Shown here: positions 1-7,272 of the stretch, one piece after another | Position numbering within the stretch: the stretch's first letter is position 1 | How the letters are laid out: each line of letters starts with the position of its first letter | Source: an uncultured Ruminococcus sp. | GTDB taxonomy: Bacteria; Bacillota; Clostridia; Oscillospirales; CAG-272 | NCBI GenBank assembly: GCA_900551005.1 | Contig: URUL01000016.1 | Span: 1-26,294, forward strand | Length of the DNA stretch: 26,294 bases | Reading direction: 5' to 3' | Program-made: the position numbers and the translations under genes | Notes under the pieces: generated by a model | Told to the model about the DNA's origin: nothing | Seen by the model: only the letters and a program-made list of their open reading frames with translations | Databases searched by the model: none

Positions 1-94
1 GGCGGAGAAGGAGAGATTTGAACTCTCGCGCCGGGTTAAATCCGACCTACACCCTTAGCAGGGGCGCCTCTTCGGCCAACTTGAGTACTTCTCC
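1..94 (-). tRNA. tRNA-Ser (anticodon GCT)
   Basis: Read on the minus strand this is a class II tRNA with acceptor arms GGAGAAG (88-94) and CTTCTCC (4-10), a long variable arm typical of serine, a T-arm loop containing TTCAAAT and the anticodon loop CTGCTAA. It decodes AGC/AGU. Bases 1-2 are the CC of an encoded CCA tail, so the last base probably lies just outside the window. It follows tRNA-Ser(TGA) by 14 bp on the same strand and is probably co-transcribed with it. Confidence 0.95.
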
Positions 95-108
95 GAATTA
101 AAAATATA

Positions 109-197
109 TGGCGGAGGGAGTGGGATTCGAACCCACGCGGGGTTGCCCCCAAACGGTTTTCAAGACCGCCTCGTTATGACCGCTTCGATATCCCTCC
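109..197 (-). tRNA. tRNA-Ser (anticodon TGA)
   Basis: Minus-strand class II tRNA with acceptor arms GGAGGGA (191-197) and TCCCTCC (113-119), discriminator G at 112 and an encoded CCA (109-111). The anticodon loop CTTGAAA gives anticodon TGA, which decodes UCN serine codons. A long variable arm is present. It is the first gene of a two-tRNA serine unit served by the promoter at 315-343. Confidence 0.96.
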
Positions 198-314
198 GTA
201 TTTGGAAACGGGCTTCACATCTGTGTCCGGAACTGAAAAAGGAAAACCGCAAAAATCGGTTTCTTTTCTTCCGAAAATGCGGCAATAACCCATGCCTTTT
301 CACAGCGCTTTATT

Positions 315-343
315 ATGATATCATGTTTTTGGCAAAAAGTCAA
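315..343 (-). promoter_or_regulatory. Promoter of the tRNA-Ser pair
   Basis: Minus-strand -35 TTGACT (338-343), a 17-bp spacer and -10 TATCAT (315-320). It lies about 115 bp upstream of tRNA-Ser(TGA). The rest of the gap 198-525 is AT-rich and holds only this promoter and the divergent one at 465-493. Confidence 0.7.
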
Positions 344-464
344 TATCTTTTTCGAAAATAAAGAAAAATGTTGATTTTTCTCCTTTGTAAATTGCCTTAT
401 GCAGAACGTTTTTTTCTGCTCTGATGATATTTTGATTTTCTCTTTATCATATCTCTTTGTTTTA

Positions 465-493
465 TTGACAAAGCAAAAGAAAAATGCTATTAT
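465..493 (+). promoter_or_regulatory. Promoter of the CvpA-like gene
   Basis: Consensus -35 TTGACA (465-470), a 17-bp spacer and -10 TATTAT (488-493). It ends 32 bp before the ATG at 526 and should give a 5' leader of about 25 nt. Confidence 0.75.
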
Positions 494-525
494 ATTGATA
501 ATGTCTTTACATAGAAGGTATTTTT

Positions 526-2130
526 ATGACTTGGATTATTTTTTTCATTCTGACAGTAATATTGATCGGCATTGAGTTGCTTGTTTCATGGAAACGCCCC
601 CTTCTCCTTCAGGGAATACGCGCAGCATCGCACATTCTCTCGGTTATAGCGGCATTTTTCATTACAAAAGCATGCTCTGCGCCTCTTGCAAAAATATCGT
701 TAGCATCAAGCACGGCAGCCGATGATCTGGCAATCACTCAGCTATCCGAGCTTTCGTCCAATATTTCTCCCATTGTATCCGCATTAGTCTCACCCATTGC
801 TTTTCTGATAATATGGGCACTGACAGGTATCGCTTTTTATATAATTTATAAAATTATAGCCGTCGTGCTGACCAAAAATATGAATCTCAAAGAACGCAAT
901 GTGTCATCCGGTGAGCATGCAGCTTCAATGGCAATAGGCGGTATCATGGCTATTCTGATAAGCCTGGTCATATGGATGCCGCTGTCTGGATATGTCGTGA
1001 CGGCAGATAACATGGTTAATGCGCTTTATGCCGATGCGGAAGACAGTACATATAAATTGCCCGAAGATGTAAATTTGAATCTTGAAAAAATAAGAACTGC
1101 CGTCAAGGGAGAGATATCCGCATATCGCTTCATAGACGGTGCAACAGGCTTTATTTTCCGCGGGCTTACAAGCTATACCGTATGTGGTGAAAAAGACAAT
1201 ATATATCATGATTTTCCTTTAGCTGCAGCTTCTTTTCTTGACACAGTAACACTGGCAAAGGAATTTGTGACAGAACTTTCCCAAGATATAGATGCAGGTG
1301 TACAAAATCGCGATTTCGAAGGTCTCTCGGATGAAGACATTCAAAAGTTATATGATATCGGCGATACGCTGGATCAATCCTTGGCATCAAAAAGTATAGT
1401 GGCATATTTTCTTTCCGGCATGTCGGAAGCTGTTGCCGAAAATAATACATACCTCAATATAGAGCTTCTTCTGGACGAAACGGGAGAAAATGCGCTTCAG
1501 GCAGAAAAAGCAAATGACTTCATAAAAACAACGTTAAAAACTTTTGAAAATACTTCTCCGGATACCGTACGTGATGACATATATAAGTTCGCCGCAATCG
1601 TACGCGATATCGGTAATACCGCAAAAATAGCTACGGTGATTTCCGGCAAAAAAGAAGACTTTTCTCAGAATGACATCAAGGAATTATTTGAAAATATAAA
1701 TTCCGAATCCTCCGATGCGGTCGCTGATGCCATAGCAGTACTGGCAGAATCGATTCCCGATGATGACAAAAATGCTCGCGGGGTCATCACGCTCGTCTCC
1801 GATGTTTACCGTGCGATGGGAGAAGCAAAAGCAGACCCCTCAATTTCCGAAGAAGAATACAAAAAAGAAATCGATTCCATAGCGTATGTTTTCTCGATGA
1901 CAAACGAGAAAGAATGCGATGAGCAGGAAATGCTGAAAATTTATTCCGAATCAAATGTCTTTCCGTCTGCCGTCAAAAATATCGCCGCAAAAAGTGATAA
2001 AGCTATATTCAATATATCAGATGAGTATATTGCAACACTTGAGCAAGAATTTGATAAATATATTGCCGAGTACGGTTCAAGTGAGGAAATATCTGCGCTG
2101 GTACAGCTTTTCGGATTAACGCTGAATTGA
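526..2130 (+). CDS. CvpA-like polytopic membrane protein with long C-terminal domain
   Basis: Protein of 534 residues. The first 160 residues hold about four hydrophobic segments, near residues 1-20, 32-50, 82-115 and 133-160. This spacing and the small, hydrophobic N-terminal unit resemble the CvpA (colicin V production) family, but I see no decisive motif. The remaining 370 or so residues are hydrophilic, rich in Asp, Glu and Ser, mostly helical in character, and carry no domain I recognise. CvpA proteins are usually 160-200 residues, so this would be a long variant. The start ATG has only a weak AGAAGG-like ribosome site (511-518 region) and follows a good promoter. The next gene begins 36 bp after the stop with no terminator between, so both are probably one transcript. 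Function unknown. Confidence 0.75.
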   Translation: MTWIIFFILTVILIGIELLVSWKRPLLLQGIRAASHILSVIAAFFITKACSAPLAKISLASSTAADDLAITQLSELSSNISPIVSALVSPIAFLIIWALTGIAFYIIYKIIAVVLTKNMNLKERNVSSGEHAASMAIGGIMAILISLVIWMPLSGYVVTADNMVNALYADAEDSTYKLPEDVNLNLEKIRTAVKGEISAYRFIDGATGFIFRGLTSYTVCGEKDNIYHDFPLAAASFLDTVTLAKEFVTELSQDIDAGVQNRDFEGLSDEDIQKLYDIGDTLDQSLASKSIVAYFLSGMSEAVAENNTYLNIELLLDETGENALQAEKANDFIKTTLKTFENTSPDTVRDDIYKFAAIVRDIGNTAKIATVISGKKEDFSQNDIKELFENINSESSDAVADAIAVLAESIPDDDKNARGVITLVSDVYRAMGEAKADPSISEEEYKKEIDSIAYVFSMTNEKECDEQEMLKIYSESNVFPSAVKNIAAKSDKAIFNISDEYIATLEQEFDKYIAEYGSSEEISALVQLFGLTLN

Positions 2131-2166
2131 CTTTAATTTTAAAAATTATAATGAGGGAGCATTTTC

Positions 2167-2877
2167 ATGATAAAACTTATTGCTTTTGACTTGGACGGCA
2201 CATTGACTTGCCATAAAACACCTCTCTGCGAGGAAAACAGGAAAGCACTCGAGGCGCTTGGAAAAAAGTACAAGCTCCTCATGGTAGGTGCGGGGAATTG
2301 CCGCCGTATTTTTGAACAGATGGGCAGATTTCCCATCGACATCATCGGAAATTACGGCATGCAATATGCCGAATACGATCCTGCCAAGGGAGATTTGGAA
2401 ACCAAAGAAGACCATGTTCTTCCCTGCGACAAAGAATCATGCGAAAAACGTGTCAAAATGCTCAGGGAAAAATACGGCTTCACGGAATATGCGGGCGACA
2501 GTGTCGAATTTCATGCCTCCGGATGTATTACCTTTGCCATACTCGGCACAAAGGCAAAAATCGAGGACAAGCTTGCCTTTGACCCGGACAGAAGACGCCG
2601 CCGCGCCATCTACGATGACGTATGCGAGACGTTTTCCGATTATAATGTTTTTATCGGAGGCTCGTCCTCATTTGATATGGCGCCTGCCCCTTTCAACAAA
2701 TATTATGCGCTCGCAAAATATTGCGATGAGCGCGGAATAGCACATGACGAGGTCGTTTTCGTAGGCGACGATTACGGGCTCGGCGGCAATGACGAATCCG
2801 TCTATAAATCTGATTTCGGCTTTTTGACGATAGATGATTATCATGACTTTCCGAAAGTAGTCGCACACCTGCTTTAA
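2167..2877 (+). CDS. HAD-superfamily phosphatase, phosphomannomutase-like (type IIB cap)
   Basis: Protein of 236 residues, full length. HAD motif I is DLDGT at residues 8-12, with the nucleophilic Asp8 and the acid/base Asp10. The segment GGSSSFDMAP near residue 164, followed by a Lys, and GDDYGLGGNDE near residue 200 (motif IV metal ligands) match the arrangement of eukaryotic-type phosphomannomutases, which also have the charged run seen here before residue 150. The family transfers phosphate on sugar phosphates or simply hydrolyses them; I cannot say which here. It starts at an ATG preceded by GAGGGAGC at a spacing of 6. It lies downstream of the CvpA-like gene and ends at a strong bidirectional terminator. 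Confidence 0.88.
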   Translation: MIKLIAFDLDGTLTCHKTPLCEENRKALEALGKKYKLLMVGAGNCRRIFEQMGRFPIDIIGNYGMQYAEYDPAKGDLETKEDHVLPCDKESCEKRVKMLREKYGFTEYAGDSVEFHASGCITFAILGTKAKIEDKLAFDPDRRRRRAIYDDVCETFSDYNVFIGGSSSFDMAPAPFNKYYALAKYCDERGIAHDEVVFVGDDYGLGGNDESVYKSDFGFLTIDDYHDFPKVVAHLL

Positions 2878-2889
2878 AAACCGACAAAG

Positions 2890-2926
2890 AATCTGCCCCA
2901 AGTGAGACTTTCACTTGGGGCAGATT
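2890..2926. terminator. Bidirectional intrinsic terminator between convergent genes
   Basis: Perfect 16-bp inverted repeat AATCTGCCCCAAGTGA (2890-2905) and its complement (2911-2926) around a 5-nt loop, followed by TTTTT on the plus strand. It lies between the HAD gene (plus) and rubrerythrin (minus). On the minus strand the trailer is TCTTTGTC, a weaker U-tract. Confidence 0.88.
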
Positions 2927-2999
2927 TTTCAGCAGTTTTTTCAACCCTGTCGAAGCGACACGCCCTTGATGGGAGAAGCGCTTGATATATGACCGTAAA

Positions 3000-3542
3000 T
3001 CAATAGTTCTCCGCGTGAATCTCAAAATAGCTCTGCGGATGATTGCAGGTGGGGCATACGGAAGGCGCTTCTGTGCCGACGACGATATGACCGCAGTTGC
3101 GACATTCCCAAACCTTGACCTCGCTCTTGGCAAAGACTTCTGCCATTTCGACATTTCGGAGAAGCGCGCGGTATCTCTCTTCATGGTGCTTTTCTACGGC
3201 AGCTACAAGGCGGAAGCGATGAGCAAGCTCTGTAAAGCCCTCTTCCTCTGCCGTCTTGGCAAAGCCCTCATACATGTCTGTCCATTCGTAATTTTCACCC
3301 TCTGCGGCGGAAAGGAGATTCTCGGCGGTATCACCGATTCCCGCAAGCTCCTTAAACCAAAGCTTTGCATGCTCCTTTTCATTTTCGGCGGTTTTCAAGA
3401 AAAGTGCCGAGATCTGTTCAAAGCCCTGCTTTTTTGCTACAGAAGCAAAATAGGTGTACTTATTACGAGCCTCGGATTCGCCCGAAAAAGCTGCCCGCAG
3501 ATTTTTTTCGGTCTGTGTGCCCTTGTACTTGGTTTCTTTCAT
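3000..3542 (-). CDS. rbr: Rubrerythrin
   Basis: Protein of 180 residues with the standard two-domain layout. The N-terminal ferritin-like four-helix domain carries the diiron ligands: Glu22 in GESEARNKY, the E-x-x-H pair Glu55/His58, and an E-K-H-H-E-x-x-Y stretch near residue 115-122. The C-terminal rubredoxin domain carries C147-x2-C150 and C163-x2-C166. Rubrerythrin is a cytoplasmic NADH-linked peroxidase that protects anaerobes from hydrogen peroxide. The start is fixed by AAAAGGAGAT about 7 nt upstream of the ATG. It follows a 58-residue small ORF on the same strand. I found no convincing promoter or PerR box just upstream. It ends before the terminator at 2890-2926. Confidence 0.97.
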   Translation of the reverse strand: MKETKYKGTQTEKNLRAAFSGESEARNKYTYFASVAKKQGFEQISALFLKTAENEKEHAKLWFKELAGIGDTAENLLSAAEGENYEWTDMYEGFAKTAEEEGFTELAHRFRLVAAVEKHHEERYRALLRNVEMAEVFAKSEVKVWECRNCGHIVVGTEAPSVCPTCNHPQSYFEIHAENY

Positions 3543-3596
3543 GATAATATCTCCTTTTCTTATTTTTTATAAAATTTCTTTCAGCAAATTCATTTT

Positions 3597-3773
3597 CTAA
3601 AAATCGAAATGCCTCTTTATAGTCTCTGCCGGAAAAAGATTTATATTATCGAGCCGCAAATAATTTTTGAAAGGGCTCTCTCCCGGCAGACTTACAAGGC
3701 GGTATCTGCCATCCTCGCGGATAAGCCGCGCTTCGGAAGCCTCGGTATCCTTATCCGGCTCTGAAAAATTCAC
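3597..3773 (-). CDS. Small hypothetical protein, 58 aa, GTG start
   Basis: A minus-strand reading frame starting at GTG (3771-3773) and ending at TAG (3597-3599). AAAGGAG lies 6 nt upstream of the GTG, an optimal ribosome binding site, and this is the main support for it being real. The product begins MNFSEPDKDTEASEARL, is charged, has no membrane segment or signal peptide, and contains a plausible short folded core (LIREDGRYRLVSLPGES). It sits between the Thr-Tyr tRNA terminator and rubrerythrin, all on the same strand, with 54 bp to the rubrerythrin start. No clear promoter of its own is visible. I recognise no family, and no function can be proposed. Confidence 0.55.
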   Translation of the reverse strand: MNFSEPDKDTEASEARLIREDGRYRLVSLPGESPFKNYLRLDNINLFPAETIKRHFDF

Positions 3774-3824
3774 GACAAGCTCCTTTCCTTCATTTTTTCA
3801 AAAATAGCAAAAAGAGCAAAAAGA

Positions 3825-3847
3825 AAAAGCCGCTGATGCGGCTTTTC
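3825..3847 (-). terminator. Terminator of the tRNA-Thr/tRNA-Tyr unit
   Basis: Inverted repeat AAAAGCCGC (3825-3833) and GCGGCTTTT (3838-3846) around a 4-nt loop. Read on the minus strand it lies 1 bp after the tRNA-Tyr CCA and is followed by TTTTTCTTTTTG. Confidence 0.88.
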
Positions 3848-3932
3848 TGGTGGGAGCGGGTGGATTCGGACCACCGAAGTCAGTGACAACAGATTTACAG
3901 TCTGCCCCCTTTGGCCGCTCGGGAACGCTCCC
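3848..3932 (-). tRNA. tRNA-Tyr (anticodon GTA)
   Basis: Minus-strand class II tRNA with acceptor arms GGGAGCG and CGCTCCC (3926-3932 and 3852-3858), discriminator A and an encoded CCA (3848-3850). The anticodon loop CTGTAAA gives GTA. A medium variable arm and the T-loop GTCCGAATC are visible. It is 3 bp from tRNA-Thr. Confidence 0.96.
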
Positions 3933-3935
3933 ATA

Positions 3936-4010
3936 TGGAGCTGGTGAACGGAGTCGAACCATCAACCTGCTGATTACAAATCAGCTGCTCTGCCATTGAG
4001 CCACACCAGC
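3936..4010 (-). tRNA. tRNA-Thr (anticodon TGT)
   Basis: Minus-strand class I tRNA with acceptor arms GCTGGTG and CACCAGC, discriminator T and an encoded CCA (3936-3938). The anticodon loop TTTGTAA gives TGT. The T-loop TTCGACTC is present. It is the first gene of the Thr-Tyr unit. Confidence 0.96.
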
Positions 4011-4047
4011 ATTTTCCGCCGCCGTATCTCTCTCGGCGACGGTAGTT

Positions 4048-4076
4048 ATTATAGCATAATAATCGGAATATGTCAA
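4048..4076 (-). promoter_or_regulatory. Consensus promoter of the tRNA-Thr/Tyr unit
   Basis: Minus-strand TTGACA (4071-4076), a 17-bp spacer and TATAAT (4048-4053). This is a full consensus sigma-A promoter, with a leader of about 30 nt before tRNA-Thr. Confidence 0.9.
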
Positions 4077-4105
4077 TACATTTTCAAGATTTTTTTATCT
4101 TTTTT

Positions 4106-4975
4106 TCAACCTTTTTTCCCTGTCGCTTTTGCGTACAGAATCATGTCGTCGAAAATCGGCGTACTGTCGGCCTCAAAAGGCAACTCACAGTTTTCATCCG
4201 TATAAAAATCATATATCACGTCAGGCATATAGAAGCCGATATGACATCCTGTGGGAACGGAAAATTCCGCTGTTCTGCCGCCGGAATAGACGATCCTCAC
4301 CTTGGCATCTCTCTCTGCGGGCATATTCTCAAAATAGCCCGTCTGAGGCTCGCTGTAATACTCGAAAGTACGCGTGAGAAGCTTTCGCTCGCCCTCGCTC
4401 TTCCCTGTCGAATACTCTATTGAGAGGCAGAAATAATTCTCGTCGATGATATGTCTGGAAAAAATATATTCTCCGAGCACGACGCCATATTCCGAAAGCT
4501 CGCCTGCCATCTGCGGTGTCACCTCCGCTTTATACAGAATGTTATAACCGCCGTCCGCAGTTTTCTCGGAGCTTGCCTGATAATGGTTGCCTGCATCAAG
4601 AGGATGCGCAAAATCCGCATATTCGTTTGCAAAGCCGGAATATGTTCCGCTTATCACGAGCAGGTCATATGTTTTGCCGCCCTTTTCCATGAGGATCGAG
4701 CCGTCGCATGCACGCATCGTATAATCACCCGCTTTTTCACAGATATTATATGTCAGCAGCTGACCGCTCTCCGCTTTTTCATAATAAAGCTCATATCTGA
4801 AATCGGGATACTCAAGCGTCTCGTGAAAAGCTGATATGCCACTCTCCGAATCAAATATTTCGCTGTATCTGTTTGCAAGCTGTACGGTTCTGTACGGCAC
4901 AGATACTCCCGAACCGCAGGAAACAAAAACAAATATGGATAAAACAGAAATGATAAGACAAATAACTTTTTTCAT
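4106..4975 (-). CDS. Secreted lipoprotein with C-terminal InlB-type repeat
   Basis: Protein of 289 residues from the chosen start. It begins with a lipoprotein signal peptide, MKKVICLIIS followed by VLSIFVFVSC, with Cys20 as the likely lipidated residue. Residues 21-220 form a beta-rich extracellular region I do not recognise. The last 60 or so residues (GGRTAEFSVPTG, FYTDENCELPF, MILYAK) match the pattern of the Listeria/Bacteroides (InlB B) repeat, a small beta-grasp module of surface proteins. An upstream in-frame ATG at 5012-5014 would add 13 charged residues, but it coincides with the predicted transcription start of the promoter at 5019-5047, so I reject it. Function unknown; probably membrane-anchored on the outer face. 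Confidence 0.85.
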   Translation of the reverse strand: MKKVICLIISVLSIFVFVSCGSGVSVPYRTVQLANRYSEIFDSESGISAFHETLEYPDFRYELYYEKAESGQLLTYNICEKAGDYTMRACDGSILMEKGGKTYDLLVISGTYSGFANEYADFAHPLDAGNHYQASSEKTADGGYNILYKAEVTPQMAGELSEYGVVLGEYIFSRHIIDENYFCLSIEYSTGKSEGERKLLTRTFEYYSEPQTGYFENMPAERDAKVRIVYSGGRTAEFSVPTGCHIGFYMPDVIYDFYTDENCELPFEADSTPIFDDMILYAKATGKKG

Positions 4976-5018
4976 CTGGACTCTTTCTTTCCATTCGCGC
5001 TTGCGTATTTTCATTTAT

Positions 5019-5047
5019 ATTATAGTTTACAATAAGCGCGAAGTCAA
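5019..5047 (-). promoter_or_regulatory. Promoter of the lipoprotein gene
   Basis: Minus-strand TTGACT (5042-5047), a 17-bp spacer and TATAAT (5019-5024). The expected transcription start near 5012 falls on the first in-frame ATG, which is why the downstream ATG at 4975 is taken as the start. Confidence 0.82.
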
Positions 5048-5084
5048 TACAAGCCGATGCTGTTTACAAAAAATTTTCTTATTG

Positions 5085-6083
5085 TCACGGCAAAAGAGCG
5101 GCTATCTGAACGGCATTTGCCGCGGCACCCTTGCGTATCTGATCGCCGCAGCACCAGAGCGAAATGCCGCAGGAGCTGTCGAGAGCACGGCGTATTCTTC
5201 CGACGTAAACGTCATTTTTGCCCTCTGAAATAAGCGGGGTGGGATATATCTCCCGCTCAGGGTCATCATATAGTATATCCCCGCAGAAGCCTTTTATCGC
5301 CTTTTTTGCCGCTGAAACGGATATGGTATCTCTTGTATATACCGCGGCGGAAATCGAATGCGAACGCATCACGGGAACGCGCACACATGTGCATGTCACA
5401 TTAAGGTTCGGCGCGTGCAATATTTTCCGCCCTTCATTCTGCATTTTCATCTCCTCGCTGGTATAGCCATCCTCGGTGAGCCCACCTATTTTCGGAATAA
5501 GATTTTCCGCTATCCTGTGGGCAAATACATGCCGCTCTGCTTCTCTGCCCTCTGCCGCCGCCTTGTTTTGAGAGATAAGCTCCTCCATTCCTTCGCGTCC
5601 CGCTCCGCTCACAGCCTGATATGTGGAAACCACCATGCGCTCTATCGGGGAAAGCCTGTGCAGAGGATAAACCGCCATCAGCGTTATGATCGTCGAGCAA
5701 TTCGGATTGGATATTATCCCTTTGTGCAGAAGAGCATCTGCGCCGTTTATCTCGGGAATAACGAGCGGTACATCCTCTCGCATGCGGAAGGCGCTGGAAT
5801 TATCGATAAATACAGCACCGCTCTCGGTTATAAACGGCGCAAAATGCCTTGCCGTGTCAGCCTCGGTCGCGCCAAGCACGATATCAATTCCCGCGAAACT
5901 TTGCTCCGTACATTCGGAAACCGTGATCTCACTTCCCCCATAAGGCAGTTTTTTTCCCGCACTCCTGCCGCTTGCCAGCGCCGTTATGTTTTCTTCAGGC
6001 ACATCGTACTCGTATAAAACCTTAAGCATTTCCCGTCCTACGGCGCCCGTCGCTCCCATGACGGAGATTTTTTTATTCTTCAT
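5085..6083 (-). CDS. asd: Aspartate-semialdehyde dehydrogenase
   Basis: Protein of 332 residues, the usual length. It reduces aspartyl phosphate to aspartate semialdehyde with NADPH, the branch point to lysine, diaminopimelate, threonine and methionine. Visible features are the nucleotide-binding loop GATGAVGREML at residues 10-20, the catalytic cysteine in SNPNCSTI near residue 128, a conserved GAGREGMEEL region, and the histidine of RVPVMRSHSI near residue 245. The start ATG follows GGGAGTGATGAG. It has its own promoter and an inverted repeat overlapping the transcription start (6106-6132). No lysine or threonine pathway gene adjoins it, so it seems to be a stand-alone gene. Confidence 0.96.
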   Translation of the reverse strand: MKNKKISVMGATGAVGREMLKVLYEYDVPEENITALASGRSAGKKLPYGGSEITVSECTEQSFAGIDIVLGATEADTARHFAPFITESGAVFIDNSSAFRMREDVPLVIPEINGADALLHKGIISNPNCSTIITLMAVYPLHRLSPIERMVVSTYQAVSGAGREGMEELISQNKAAAEGREAERHVFAHRIAENLIPKIGGLTEDGYTSEEMKMQNEGRKILHAPNLNVTCTCVRVPVMRSHSISAAVYTRDTISVSAAKKAIKGFCGDILYDDPEREIYPTPLISEGKNDVYVGRIRRALDSSCGISLWCCGDQIRKGAAANAVQIAALLP

Positions 6084-6105
6084 CTCATCACTCCCAATAT
6101 AAAAA

Positions 6106-6132
6106 TAAGTGCAGAATATTTTTCCGCACTTA
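6106..6132 (-). promoter_or_regulatory. Inverted repeat at the asd transcription start
   Basis: Arms TAAGTGCAGAA (6106-6116) and TTCCGCACTTA (6122-6132), 11 bp with one mismatch that becomes a G-U pair in RNA, and a 5-nt loop. It begins 1 bp downstream of a minus-strand TATAAT (6134-6139). It could be a repressor operator or a 5' stabilising hairpin in the asd mRNA. The -35 of this promoter is weak (TGGCAA at a 16-bp spacing). Confidence 0.55.
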
Positions 6133-6233
6133 CATTATATAGGAAATACCGCTTTTTGCCATTATGATGCGGATTTTCCGCTTTATATTGCGCGCCTGTT
6201 TCGCTTTCCGATATCAACGCGCCGTCGTCTCTG

Positions 6234-6264
6234 AGAAAAAATCAAGGGCGGCTTACGCCGCCCT
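6234..6264 (-). terminator. Terminator of the rpsB-tsf operon
   Basis: GC-rich inverted repeat GGGCGGC (6246-6252) and GCCGCCC (6257-6263), followed on the minus strand by TTGATTTTTT. It lies 31 bp after the tsf stop. A second 8-bp hairpin, AATTATCG/CGATAATT (6267-6289), lies between it and the stop. Confidence 0.88.
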
Positions 6265-6294
6265 GCAATTATCGATAAAACCGATAATTCTGAA

Positions 6295-7224
6295 TTATTT
6301 CTTACCTATCATCTTGGCAACTTCGTCGCCGAGGTTGTCCTCGCGCTTCTGGATGCCTTCGCCGCGTTCGAAACGCTCAAAGCCGACGATCTTGATATTG
6401 CCGCCGAATTCCTTTGCACATGCGGCAACATACTTGCTTACTGTGAGAGACTCATCCTTTACATATGTCTGCTCCGTAAGGCAGTTCTGCTCATAGAACT
6501 TGCCGAGCTTACCTGCCGCCATCTTTTCGATGATGGCATCAGGCTTGGAAGCATTCTTGGGATCGTTCTTTATCTGCTCCTTGATGATAGCCGTCTCTTC
6601 GGCGATAACACTTGCGGGAACAGAAGCGGGATCGAGATAAGGGGTAGAATAAGCACCGAGCTGGAGAGCTATATTCTTGGCGAATGCGGCAAAGCCGGGA
6701 TTATTTACGGCTGCATCGTCAGCCTCAAACTTGATCACAACGCCGGTAACGCCGGCACCGTGAATATATGTGCTGGTGATACCCTCAACGATGGCAAAAC
6801 GTCTGATGGAAATGTTCTCGCCTATAGTATATATCTTATCCTTGAGTGCTTCTTCAACGGTAAAATCAGTGCCGTCAAACTTGAGAGCGAAAAGCTCCTC
6901 TACCGTAGCGGGCTTGAAAGCGATGATGGTGCGGAGAATGCCCTTTACAAACTCACCGAATGTAGCATTCTTGGCAACAAAGTCTGTCTCGGAGTTAACC
7001 TCGACCATAGCGGTAACATTGCCCTCTTTCATGATATCAACAATGCCTTCTGCGGCAATTCTATCTGCCTTCTTAGCGGCAACGGAAAGGCCCTTTTCAC
7101 GGAGAAGCTTGATAGCGGCGTCAACGTCGCCGTTTGTCTCTACGAGAGCCTTCTTGCAGTCCATAAGGCCTGCGCCTGTCTTTTTCTTGAGGTCGCCGAC
7201 CATCTGTGCGGAAATATTAGCCAT
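6295..7224 (-). CDS. tsf: Elongation factor Ts
   Basis: Protein of 309 residues. EF-Ts is the guanine nucleotide exchange factor for EF-Tu in translation. The N-terminal UBA-like domain (MANISAQMVGDLKKKTGAGL, then MDCKKAL) and the EF-Tu-contacting TDFVAKN motif at residues 80-86 are intact. The two core subdomains follow, ending in GDEVAKMIGKK. It starts at an ATG with CAGGAGG about 6-7 nt upstream and lies 48 bp after rpsB, the usual rpsB-tsf operon order. It ends at the terminator 6234-6264. Confidence 0.98.
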   Translation of the reverse strand: MANISAQMVGDLKKKTGAGLMDCKKALVETNGDVDAAIKLLREKGLSVAAKKADRIAAEGIVDIMKEGNVTAMVEVNSETDFVAKNATFGEFVKGILRTIIAFKPATVEELFALKFDGTDFTVEEALKDKIYTIGENISIRRFAIVEGITSTYIHGAGVTGVVIKFEADDAAVNNPGFAAFAKNIALQLGAYSTPYLDPASVPASVIAEETAIIKEQIKNDPKNASKPDAIIEKMAAGKLGKFYEQNCLTEQTYVKDESLTVSKYVAACAKEFGGNIKIVGFERFERGEGIQKREDNLGDEVAKMIGKK

Positions 7225-7272
7225 ATTTTTATCCTCCTGTTTTATATATTTTGAAATCTTGTGCTCTGACGA

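Noticed and set aside
143..361. A 72-codon plus-strand frame
   Set aside because: It runs antisense through tRNA-Ser(TGA) and through the tRNA promoter, and its product has no coherent features.
2930..2999. A relation between the CCTGTCGAAGCG segment after the HAD terminator and the GTYTGTCGAAAAAGTAT ends of the 11771 element
   Set aside because: Only TGTCGAA is shared, which is too short to support homology.
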